From Candidatus Rhodoferax odensensis (GTDB taxonomy: Bacteria > Pseudomonadota > Gammaproteobacteria > Burkholderiales > Burkholderiaceae_C), in assembly GCA_016718405.1 (NCBI GenBank), contig JADKDJ010000004.1:248001-312000 (forward strand): a stretch of DNA of 64,000 nt, given 5' to 3'. Position 1 is the stretch's first letter, and each line of letters opens with the position of its first letter. A program made the translations under genes and the position numbers. Of the stretch, positions 27,947 to 34,888 are shown in pieces. Under the pieces are notes generated by a model. That model was not told where the DNA came from and searched no databases. It saw nothing but the letters and a program-made list of their open reading frames with translations.

Positions 27947-28990
27947 GTGGACATCACCCAACTACTTGCCTTTAGCGTCAAGAACAAGGCATCCGATTTG
28001 CACCTGTCCGCTGGCCTGCCGCCCATGATCCGGGTTCACGGCGATGTTCGGCGCATCAACGTCGAGGCGCTGGACCACAAGCAAGTTCACGCCATGGTGT
28101 ACGACATCATGAACGATACCCAGCGCAAGAACTACGAAGAGTTCCTGGAGATCGACTTCTCGTTTGAGATTGAAGGGCTGGCGCGTTTTCGGGTCAACGC
28201 GTTTAACCACAATCGGGGTGCGGGTGCGGTGTTTCGAACCATTCCAAGCAAGATATTGACGCTTGAACAACTCAATGCGCCCAAGATCTTTGCGGACTTG
28301 TCGCTCAAACCACGCGGCCTGGTACTGGTAACCGGGCCCACCGGCTCAGGCAAGTCAACCACGCTTGCGGCGATGGTCAACTTCCTTAATGAGAATGAGT
28401 TCGGCCACATTCTGACCGTGGAGGATCCGATTGAATTTGTGCACGAGTCCAAGAAGTGCCTGATCAACCAGCGTGAAGTGGGGCCGCATACCCTGAGCTT
28501 CGCCGCCGCGCTGAAGTCCGCACTGCGGGAAGATCCTGACGCGATTCTGGTGGGTGAAATGCGTGACCTGGAGACCATCCGTTTGGCCATGACCGCAGCC
28601 GAAACCGGCCACCTGGTGTTTGGCACGCTGCACACATCGAGCGCGGCCAAGACGATTGATCGAATCATCGACGTCTTTCCCGCGGAAGAGAAAGAGATGG
28701 TTCGGGCCATGTTGTCGGAGTCGCTGCAGGCGGTGATTTCGCAGACGCTGTGCAAGACCAAGGATGGGCAGGGTCGCGTCGCCGCGCACGAGATCATGCT
28801 CGGTACCAGCGCGATTCGAAACCTGATTCGCGAGGCCAAAGTGGCGCAGATGTACTCGAGTATCCAGACCGGCAACAGTGTGGGTATGCAAACGCTCGAT
28901 CAGAATTTGACCGATTTGGTCAAACGCAATGTGATCAGTGCTGCCGAGGCGCGCAGCAAGGCCAAGATTCCCGAGAATTTTCCGGGGTAG
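27947..28990 (+). CDS. pilT: Type IV pilus retraction ATPase PilT
   Basis: 347-residue hexameric ATPase that depolymerises type IV pili for twitching. GTG 27947 is preceded by GAGGA and yields the canonical N-terminus (VDITQLLAFSVKNKASDLHLSAG). Walker A GPTGSGKST, the Asp box ILVGEMRDLETI, Walker B-associated HTSSA and the AIRNLIREAK C-terminal motif characteristic of PilT are present. The frame is open upstream across the divergent yggS start. It is followed by a cyclic-nucleotide-domain gene and pilU. Confidence 0.97.
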   Translation: MDITQLLAFSVKNKASDLHLSAGLPPMIRVHGDVRRINVEALDHKQVHAMVYDIMNDTQRKNYEEFLEIDFSFEIEGLARFRVNAFNHNRGAGAVFRTIPSKILTLEQLNAPKIFADLSLKPRGLVLVTGPTGSGKSTTLAAMVNFLNENEFGHILTVEDPIEFVHESKKCLINQREVGPHTLSFAAALKSALREDPDAILVGEMRDLETIRLAMTAAETGHLVFGTLHTSSAAKTIDRIIDVFPAEEKEMVRAMLSESLQAVISQTLCKTKDGQGRVAAHEIMLGTSAIRNLIREAKVAQMYSSIQTGNSVGMQTLDQNLTDLVKRNVISAAEARSKAKIPENFPG

Positions 28991-29016
28991 ACGCATTCAG
29001 CAAATAGGAGAACTGT

Positions 29017-29646
29017 ATGAAGGGAATCCTCGGACTCCTGCGACACAAGACGCAGCCCGAAGCTGGTGCGGACAAGCTCGATTCGCTCCTGTTCACGACG
29101 GCCTTTGCCGGACAGGGCGTCGATGCTTCGCTGCTGGTGCCCTGGGAAGCCCGCGCGGTCGAAGTCGGCGCGAAGCGGCTCAATCCATCGGTCGGGATCA
29201 AGCTGTTGCAGGACTTGTGGGCCAAGGACCGCTATACCAGCCACCTTGAGCCGGTTGCGATCAACCGGATGGGGCGTTTCTTTGACTTCGCGACGATCCC
29301 GCCCAGCCGCGACGTCATTCGTCAGGATGAGTACGGCAATTTCATGGTTGTTCTGCTCAAGGGCAATATCGCCGTGGATCGGCTGCAACCCTGGGGCGAA
29401 CGTCTGCGCCTGGCTGAGACCCGGCCCGGCGAGATTCTGGGCGAGATGTCGCTACTGGACAGCGGTATTCGCTTTTCCGCCTGCACAACGCTGGGTGAAT
29501 GCGACGTGGCGGTGTTGTCGGCCGAAGGCATGGATGAGATGTTGACCTCCGAGCCGGGCTTGGCCGCCAACCTGATCGCCGTGCTGGCGCGAAAACTGTC
29601 GCTGCGCTTGCGCGTCGTGAGCGCGCGGCTGAGTGACAAGAAGTGA
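29017..29646 (+). CDS. Cyclic nucleotide-binding domain protein between pilT and pilU
   Basis: 209 residues with a good GGAG site. The C-terminal two thirds is a cNMP-binding jelly roll: IPPSRDVIRQDEYGNFMVVLLKGNIAVDR (here split as residues about 97-125), the phosphate-cassette-like RPGEILGEMSLLDSGIRFSACTTLG, then a helix-rich end. There is no DNA-binding HTH, so it is not a CRP-type regulator. The N-terminal about 90 residues resemble no domain I know. Its position between the two retraction ATPases suggests it modulates pilus retraction in response to a nucleotide. The ligand is unknown. Confidence 0.82.
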   Translation: MKGILGLLRHKTQPEAGADKLDSLLFTTAFAGQGVDASLLVPWEARAVEVGAKRLNPSVGIKLLQDLWAKDRYTSHLEPVAINRMGRFFDFATIPPSRDVIRQDEYGNFMVVLLKGNIAVDRLQPWGERLRLAETRPGEILGEMSLLDSGIRFSACTTLGECDVAVLSAEGMDEMLTSEPGLAANLIAVLARKLSLRLRVVSARLSDKK

Positions 29647-29667
29647 TACCCAGGGAGCACACACAAG

Positions 29668-30804
29668 ATGGAACGCGATCAGGCTACCAAATTCATTAAC
29701 GATCTGCTCAAACTGATGATCAGCCGCAACGGCAGCGACTTGTTCATCACCGCTGACTTTCCGCCTGCCGTGAAAGTCGATGGCAAAGTCACCAAAGTGT
29801 CGCCGCAGCCGCTTAATGCCACTCACACGTTGTCGCTGGCGCGTTCAGTCATGAACGACAAGCAGATTGCCGAGTTCGAGAAGACCAAAGAGTGCAACTT
29901 TGCCATCTCGCCGCCCAATGTTGGTCGTTTTCGTGTCAACGCCTTCATTCAGCAAGGCAAGGTGGGCATGGTGATGCGGGTGATCCCGGCGGTTCTGCCG
30001 ACGATCGACGGACTGGGCGTGCCTCAGGTACTTAAAGACGTAGCTGTCGCCAAGCGCGGCCTGTGCATCATGGTGGGGGCTACCGGTTCGGGCAAGTCCA
30101 CCACGCTGGCTGCCATGGTCGATTGGCGCAATGAGAACTCCTTCGGGCACATCATCACGGTGGAAGATCCGGTTGAGTTCGTGCATGCGCACAAGAACTG
30201 CGTCGTGACGCAGCGCGAGGTGGGGTTGGACACGGACAGCTGGGAGATCGCACTCAAGAACACACTGCGACAGGCGCCCGACGTGATTCTGATGGGCGAG
30301 ATTCGTGACCGCGAGACCATGGAGCACGCCGTGGCCTTTGCCGAGACCGGTCACTTGTGCTTGGCAACCTTGCACGCCAATAGCACCAACCAGGCGTTGG
30401 ACCGCATCATCAACTTCTTCCCCGAGGAGCGTCGCTCGCAGCTGTTGATGGACCTGTCGCTCAACCTCAAAGCACTCGTTTCGCAGCGATTGATCGCCAA
30501 GCAAGATGGCAAGGGGCGCGCCGCTGCGGTGGAGGTGATGCTCAACACGCCTTTGATTTCTGATCTGATCTTCAAAGGTGACGTCACCGAAATCAAGGAG
30601 ATCATGAAAAAGAGCCGCAATCTGGGTATGCAGACCTTTGATCAGGCGCTCTACGATCTGTACGAGAACAACGTGATCACCTACGAGGACACCCTGCGCA
30701 ATGCAGACTCCCTCAATGACCTGCGTTTGCAGATCAAGCTCAACAGCCAGCGCGGGCGCTCGACCGACCTCGCCGCGGGAACAGAGAGTTTTGCCATCGT
30801 ATGA
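29668..30804 (+). CDS. pilU: Type IV pilus retraction-like ATPase PilU
   Basis: 378-residue PilT paralogue. N-terminal MISRNGSDLFITADFPP, Walker A GATGSGKST, Asp box LMGEIRDRETMEHA, and HANSTN. It ends beyond the ATPase with QLNSQRGRSTDLAAG-like sequence, longer than PilT as expected. PilU assists PilT-driven retraction under load. The stop overlaps the next gene by four bases (ATGA). Confidence 0.96.
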   Translation: MERDQATKFINDLLKLMISRNGSDLFITADFPPAVKVDGKVTKVSPQPLNATHTLSLARSVMNDKQIAEFEKTKECNFAISPPNVGRFRVNAFIQQGKVGMVMRVIPAVLPTIDGLGVPQVLKDVAVAKRGLCIMVGATGSGKSTTLAAMVDWRNENSFGHIITVEDPVEFVHAHKNCVVTQREVGLDTDSWEIALKNTLRQAPDVILMGEIRDRETMEHAVAFAETGHLCLATLHANSTNQALDRIINFFPEERRSQLLMDLSLNLKALVSQRLIAKQDGKGRAAAVEVMLNTPLISDLIFKGDVTEIKEIMKKSRNLGMQTFDQALYDLYENNVITYEDTLRNADSLNDLRLQIKLNSQRGRSTDLAAGTESFAIV

Positions 30805-31748
30805 GCGTGGGTGGCGCCAACGCGCGCAGCTACGAAAACATCGCTCCGCGCCAAGTTGCTTTCCTGGGCCTGGGCGTCATGGGTTACCCCATGGCTGGTC
30901 ATCTGGCGCGGGCGGGACATCGCGTTACCGTATACAACCGCACCACCGCGAAGGCCTTGGCCTGGTGCACTGAGTTTGCCGCCACGTCGGCGCCCCGCCA
31001 CGCCTTGACACCGCGTGAAGCGGCATCGGGCGCGGACATCGTGTTTTGTTGTGTTGGCAATGACGAGGACTTGCGCAGCGTGGTGTTGGGCCAGCTCGAC
31101 GAGCAGGGTCAACGCCAGGCCGATGGCGCCTTCGCGGGCATGAAACCGGGCGCCATCTTGCTCGACCACACAACCGCCTCGGCCCAGGTGGCACGCGAGC
31201 TCCATGCCGGCGCTGCGTCACTGGGGTTGCACTTCGTTGATGCGCCCGTGTCGGGTGGCCAGGCGGGTGCGCAAAATGGTATGCTGACTGTGATGTGTGG
31301 TGGCGATGAGCGCGCCTTTGTGCAGGCGCAGCCGGTTGCCATGTCGTTTTCGAAGGCGGTCACGCGTGTGGGCGGCAGCGGTGCCGGACAGCTTGCGAAG
31401 ATGGTCAACCAGATCTGTATTGCCGGTCTGCTTCAGGGCTTGAGCGAGGCGATTGCCTTTGGCCAGAAGGCGGGTCTGGACATGGTTCAGGTGCTGGAGG
31501 TGATCGGTAAAGGCGCCGCGCAGAGCTGGCAAATGGACAACCGTGGCAAGACCATGGTTGCGGACCAGTTTGATTTCGGCTTCGCGGTGGATTGGATGCG
31601 CAAGGACCTGGGCCTGGTTCTGCAAGAGGCGCGCGACAACGGCGCACGCCTTCCGGTGACCGCACTGGTTGACCAGTTTTACGCCGACGTGCAGGCCATG
31701 GGCGGGCGTCGCTGGGACACTTCCAGTCTGATCAAGCGTTTGCGCTAA
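30801..31748 (+). CDS. NAD(P)-dependent beta-hydroxyacid dehydrogenase family protein
   Basis: 315 residues. N-terminal Rossmann fold (VAFLGLGVMGYPMAGHLARAGH, given as residues about 15-36), substrate motif FVDAPVSGGQAGA, catalytic Lys in GQLAKMVNQICIAG and C-terminal helical domain with DFGFAVDWMRKDLGL. The family includes 3-hydroxyisobutyrate dehydrogenase, tartronate semialdehyde reductase and related enzymes. I cannot fix the substrate. It overlaps pilU by ATGA and is commonly found after pilU in these bacteria without an obvious functional link. Confidence 0.88.
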   Translation: MSVGGANARSYENIAPRQVAFLGLGVMGYPMAGHLARAGHRVTVYNRTTAKALAWCTEFAATSAPRHALTPREAASGADIVFCCVGNDEDLRSVVLGQLDEQGQRQADGAFAGMKPGAILLDHTTASAQVARELHAGAASLGLHFVDAPVSGGQAGAQNGMLTVMCGGDERAFVQAQPVAMSFSKAVTRVGGSGAGQLAKMVNQICIAGLLQGLSEAIAFGQKAGLDMVQVLEVIGKGAAQSWQMDNRGKTMVADQFDFGFAVDWMRKDLGLVLQEARDNGARLPVTALVDQFYADVQAMGGRRWDTSSLIKRLR

Positions 31749-31783
31749 CCGCCACGCATTTGCCGCGGATCGTGCGTGGGCGG
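31749..31783. terminator. Hairpin between convergent genes, possible terminator
   Basis: CCGCCACGCA (31749-31758) pairs with TGCGTGGGCGG (31773-31783) with a one-base bulge. No T run follows on either strand, so it is a weak intrinsic terminator or a Rho-associated structure. Confidence 0.4.
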
Positions 31784-31807
31784 CGATGGGCCGGGCGGCC
31801 GCAGTGA

Positions 31808-32449
31808 CTACTTCTTGGCAGGCTCAGTCGTTGCTGATGCCGGCAGCAGGCGCTGCAGGTCTTCTTCGCTGATGATCTCCAGAATCCGAACCACCTTTTG
31901 CACCCCAGTTGTCGAACGGGCAATGTCGGTGGCGCGATTGGCCTCGCGTTGGCTCACGCGCCCCATCAGGTAGGTGACACCCCGCTCGGTGACCACCTTG
32001 AACGCCCCGGCGTACAGATCCTTGGCATCAATGAAGCCCGCCTTGACGCGCCCGGTGACAAGCGCATCGCTGGAGCGCTGCGAGAAGGTGGTGTTGCCCA
32101 GCACGGCGAGCTCATTGACAATGGTGCGGACGTTGTCAACCTTGGAAACAATCTGTTCCACCTGTTGCCGGTCCTTGTCGTTGGGCACCTCACCGGTCAG
32201 TAACACCTGGCGGTTGTAGCTGGCGATGTTGACGTGCACGCGCTCGCCCAACTGATCGCGGATCCGACTGGCCGAGCGCAATTCAATACCCTCGTCTTCG
32301 AGTTGCGAGCCCGAGGTTCTCCGATCCAGCGCCACCATGGAGCCAATCACGGCGCCGCCCAGGACGGCGGGTGCGCAGCCACTCAGTGCCACGGCAAGGG
32401 AAGCGGCCAGAACGCTGGCAAGGCAGGCTCTTTGTGTCGACTGTCTCAT
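31808..32449 (-). CDS. dolP: BON-domain outer-membrane lipoprotein, DolP/YraP-like
   Basis: 213 residues. Lipoprotein signal ends LAVALSGC (lipobox), followed by two BON domains (QLGERVHVNIASYNRQVLLTGEV in the first, VKAGFIDAKDLYAGAFKVVTERGVTYLMGRVS in the second; positions about 65-190). The E. coli counterpart DolP supports outer-membrane integrity at division sites. The gene order yraN-diaA-dolP is conserved here, and the start overlaps the diaA-like stop by four bases. Confidence 0.9.
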   Translation of the reverse strand: MRQSTQRACLASVLAASLAVALSGCAPAVLGGAVIGSMVALDRRTSGSQLEDEGIELRSASRIRDQLGERVHVNIASYNRQVLLTGEVPNDKDRQQVEQIVSKVDNVRTIVNELAVLGNTTFSQRSSDALVTGRVKAGFIDAKDLYAGAFKVVTERGVTYLMGRVSQREANRATDIARSTTGVQKVVRILEIISEEDLQRLLPASATTEPAKK

Positions 32450-33045
32450 GGTGATGTCTCCTGATCTCCGAGTAACTGGGCGTCGACGGCATCGCAGATG
32501 CAGTGCAAAGTCAAAATATGCACCTCCTGAATGCGTGCCGTGCGATCATTGGGCACACAGATGTGCACGTCGGTGTCGCGCAGGGCTTGGCCCATCTTGC
32601 CGCCGCCTCGGCCGGTCAGGCCCACGACGACCATTTCACGTGCATGGGCGGCCTCAATGGCGGCGAGCACGTTTGCTGAATTGCCGCTGGTGGAAATCGC
32701 CAACAAGACGTCGCCGGGCGAACCCAGCGCGCGCACCTGCCTGGAAAATACGGCTTTGAAGTCGTAATCGTTGGCGATTGCGGTCAGGATCGAGGAATCG
32801 GTGGTCAAGGCAATGGCAGCCAGTTCGGGGCGCTCGCGCTCATAGCGGCCAACAAATTCGGCTGCAAAGTGTTGCGCATCGGCAGCGGATCCACCGTTGC
32901 CACATGCCAGCAACTTGCCGCCACTGGTGACGCAGGTCAGCACGGCCTGCACTGCCGCCGCGATCGGCTTGCTCAGGACTTGCGAGGCCTGGTACTTCAG
33001 ATCCGCACTGTCAATGAAGTTCTGTTGAATACGGTTTTCCAGCAT
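32446..33045 (-). CDS. diaA: SIS-domain protein, DiaA/phosphoheptose isomerase family
   Basis: 199 residues from ATG 33045; the open frame continues upstream to 33147 but that part is Arg-rich and unlike the family. SIS fold with LACGNGGSAADAQHFAAEFVGRYE (about 52-75), ISTSGNSANVLAAIEAAH and GLTGRGGGKMGQALR. DiaA tetramers bind DnaA and time replication initiation, while GmhA isomerises sedoheptulose 7-phosphate. The neighbourhood (yraN, dolP) favours DiaA. Sequence alone does not exclude GmhA activity. Confidence 0.85.
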   Translation of the reverse strand: MLENRIQQNFIDSADLKYQASQVLSKPIAAAVQAVLTCVTSGGKLLACGNGGSAADAQHFAAEFVGRYERERPELAAIALTTDSSILTAIANDYDFKAVFSRQVRALGSPGDVLLAISTSGNSANVLAAIEAAHAREMVVVGLTGRGGGKMGQALRDTDVHICVPNDRTARIQEVHILTLHCICDAVDAQLLGDQETSP

Positions 33046-33133
33046 GGCGCTGATGATAACCGTGCCGCCGGGTGAGCTGCGTCGCACTGACTCCCGTACT
33101 TTTGTACGCGGATACCTGCGCCGCTCCGTGCCT

Positions 33134-33526
33134 TCAGGCCGCATCAAATGCGCCCTTGAGCCAATTCATGTCACCGGCATCGAGCGCGACCACATCGAAG
33201 CGGCAGGGCGGCAACTCGGGCCAGCGCAGCAGGTAATGGCGCGCGGCAAACACCAGCCGGCGTTGCTTGGTCGCGGTGACGCTGGCCAACGCGCCACCGT
33301 GGCGCGCACTGCCGCGTTGGCGCACCTCGACAAACACCAGTGTTCCGTCGGCCTCGCGCATGATCAGGTCGATCTCGCCACCACCCCGCCCCGGCGTCCG
33401 ATAATTGCGCTCAAGAAGGCGCAAGCCTGCCTGCTGCAACAGCTTCAGTGCATCGTCTTCGGCCCGGTCGCCCTGCTGTTTGCTGGTGGTCGGTTTGATG
33501 ATGGCCTTGAATCCGGGAAATACCAT
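33134..33526 (-). CDS. yraN: UPF0102 protein YraN
   Basis: 130 residues. A PD-(D/E)XK-like nuclease fold: GDRAEDDALKLLQQAGLRLLERNYR, then GGGEIDLIMREADGTLVFVEVRQR, which carries the Asp and Glu-x-Lys/Arg positions, and a C-terminal FDVVALD. The function in bacteria is not established; a Holliday-junction or DNA repair role has been suggested from the fold. Its ATG shares bases with the divergent rsmI TTG. Confidence 0.9.
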   Translation of the reverse strand: MVFPGFKAIIKPTTSKQQGDRAEDDALKLLQQAGLRLLERNYRTPGRGGGEIDLIMREADGTLVFVEVRQRGSARHGGALASVTATKQRRLVFAARHYLLRWPELPPCRFDVVALDAGDMNWLKGAFDAA

Positions 33527-34443
33527 TGAGCGCTACTTTTGCTTTGGCCTTGGACGCTGCGCATGCCGCGGCGGCTTCGCAGCATTATCCGCTTGGCGCC
33601 TTGTATGTCGTGGCCACGCCGATCGGTAACCTGGCCGATATCAGCCTGCGTGCCTTGCATGTCCTGACCGTGGTCGATTGCGTTGCCTGCGAGGACACCC
33701 GCCACACGCAGTCGCTGCTGCGCGCCTACGGCGTGGACAAGGCGGCGCACCAGTTGCTGGCGCTGCATCAGCACAACGAGGCACAGAATGCTCAGTTGGT
33801 GATCGAGCGACTGCGCCTTGGACAACGTATCGCCTACGTTAGCGATGCCGGGACCCCCGCCATCAGTGACCCCGGCGCGCGGTTAGTGGCTGCGGTAAGG
33901 GCCCAGGGCCTGGTGGCATTGGCGCTGCCCGGCGCCAGCAGTGTGACGGCAGCGTTGAGCGTGGCAGGCATCGCCGCGGACCAGGCCGACAGTGGTCAAT
34001 TTGTCTTTGCCGGTTTTTTGTCGCCCAAAGCGACGGTGCGGGCCAGTGAAGTCGCGGCACTGGCGCGCGAGCCCCGCGCCGTGGTCTTGCTGGAGGCGCC
34101 GCACCGGATTGAGGCGTTGGCCGCCGCTCTAGCGGCGCTTGGCGACAGGCCGGTCACCATCAGCCGTGAGTTGACCAAGCAGTTTGAGGAAACCGCCACG
34201 GTCCATGCCGGCGCCATGACGGCCTGGCTGCAAGAGCAGCCCAACCGGACCCGTGGCGAATTCGTGCTTGTCTTGCATCCGATCGCCGTGCCGGCGGATG
34301 CCGCTTCCGAACAGCGCGTTCTGGCGCTGCTATTGGCAGAGTTGCCACTCAAGACCGCGGTCAAACTTACCGCCGAGATCACAGGCGCCCCACGTAACGC
34401 GCTGTATGAGACCGCGCTGGCGCTGCGCCGGCCAACGCCCTGA
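33526..34443 (+). CDS. rsmI: 16S rRNA (cytidine-1402-2'-O)-methyltransferase RsmI
   Basis: 305 residues if started at TTG 33526; other TTG codons at 33544 and 33550 are possible. SAM-dependent tetrapyrrole-methylase fold with LYVVATPIGNLADISLRALHVL, CEDTRHTQSLL, ISDPGARLV, and the ALPGASSVTAALSVAGI block. The C-terminal NRTRGEFVLVLHP is present. It 2'-O-methylates C1402 in the decoding centre. The TTG overlaps the divergent yraN start, so the two genes share no ordinary intergenic promoter region. Confidence 0.92.
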   Translation: MSATFALALDAAHAAAASQHYPLGALYVVATPIGNLADISLRALHVLTVVDCVACEDTRHTQSLLRAYGVDKAAHQLLALHQHNEAQNAQLVIERLRLGQRIAYVSDAGTPAISDPGARLVAAVRAQGLVALALPGASSVTAALSVAGIAADQADSGQFVFAGFLSPKATVRASEVAALAREPRAVVLLEAPHRIEALAAALAALGDRPVTISRELTKQFEETATVHAGAMTAWLQEQPNRTRGEFVLVLHPIAVPADAASEQRVLALLLAELPLKTAVKLTAEITGAPRNALYETALALRRPTP

Positions 34444-34512
34444 AGTCGTCGTCAAGGCCCCAAATTGGCTGAGCGCGGGTTGCCACGCGGGGCCGTGGCC
34501 CAGCTATCCCAT

Positions 34513-34528
34513 TTGCCCAATTGGTGAA
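34513..34528. promoter_or_regulatory. Upstream activating palindrome, distal
   Basis: TTGCCCAATTGGTGAA resembles the XylR/DmpR/MopR half-sites, 12 of 16 matching TTGATCAATTGATCAA as I recall that consensus. Its centre is the perfect palindrome CCAATTGG. It lies 41 bp (about four helical turns) upstream of the proximal copy, on the same face of DNA. Confidence 0.6.
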
Positions 34529-34553
34529 AAATCCCGTCGGTAAAGGCTGCGGT

Positions 34554-34569
34554 TTGCTCATTTGAGAAA
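34554..34569. promoter_or_regulatory. Upstream activating palindrome, proximal
   Basis: TTGCTCATTTGAGAAA matches the remembered MopR/DmpR-type site TTGATCATTTGATCAA at 13 of 16 bases and is a near-perfect palindrome (CTCA-TT-TGAG core). It lies about 145 bp upstream of the -24 element, a normal distance for a looping sigma-54 activator. Confidence 0.65.
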
Positions 34570-34705
34570 ACCCAGCGTGACCGCAAAGTCCGGTCACGCC
34601 GGCGTTGGAAAGGCCGCGCAGTCTGGCGTCTCACACTGGTTCCACCTCGCCACGGGGCTTCTTTTGCTGAACCTGGCGCACCGGTTCGCGCCGGAAGTGG
34701 CGCCG

Positions 34706-34722
34706 CTGGCACGGCTTCTGCA
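34706..34722 (+). promoter_or_regulatory. Sigma-54 promoter of the phenol cluster
   Basis: CTGGCACGGCTTCTGCA: the -24 GG and -12 GC are separated by exactly 10 bases and TGGCACG is a perfect -24 block. The -12 block reads CTGC where TTGC is the consensus. With the two palindromes upstream and a sigma-54 activator encoded at the other end of the cluster, this is a well-supported promoter. Start of transcription should be near 34732. Confidence 0.8.
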
Positions 34723-34804
34723 TAGAACTGTGGGTCGGTGCTCGGTACAACCGTGCCGGCTCGCCTCGATCCGTTCCGCCACAAGAACCAGCCCAGGAGA
34801 AACC

Positions 34805-34888
34805 ATGAACCCCCAAGCTCACATTCGTTCGCTGCCTCTCAAGGGGGCGTTGCCTCTTTTGAGCCGGCTCGGCAGGAGTCAATCATGA
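34805..34888 (+). CDS. Possible leader peptide gene ahead of ppsA
   Basis: 27 codons from ATG 34805 behind an excellent CAGGAGAAACC ribosome site. The stop overlaps the ppsA start as ATGA, so it could couple translation. The peptide (NPQAHIRSLPLKGALPLL then SRLGRSQS) is unlike known leaders and has no run of regulatory codons. The 16-base segment with the start (CAGGAGAAACCATGAA) recurs exactly at the ubiD start (37907-37922). It may be a real upstream open frame or a relic of an earlier gene start. Confidence 0.35.
   Translation: MNPQAHIRSLPLKGALPLLSRLGRSQS

Larger units (their letters stand above)
34444..34804 (+). other. 361-base non-coding control region of the phenol gene cluster
   Basis: No credible gene. 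It holds two activator palindromes (34513-34528, 34554-34569) and a sigma-54 promoter (34706-34722), described separately. A small hairpin (GCCACG 34482-34487 with CGTGGC 34494-34499) follows rsmI. The open frames that cross it have no start with a ribosome site and are not conserved-looking. Confidence 0.8.
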
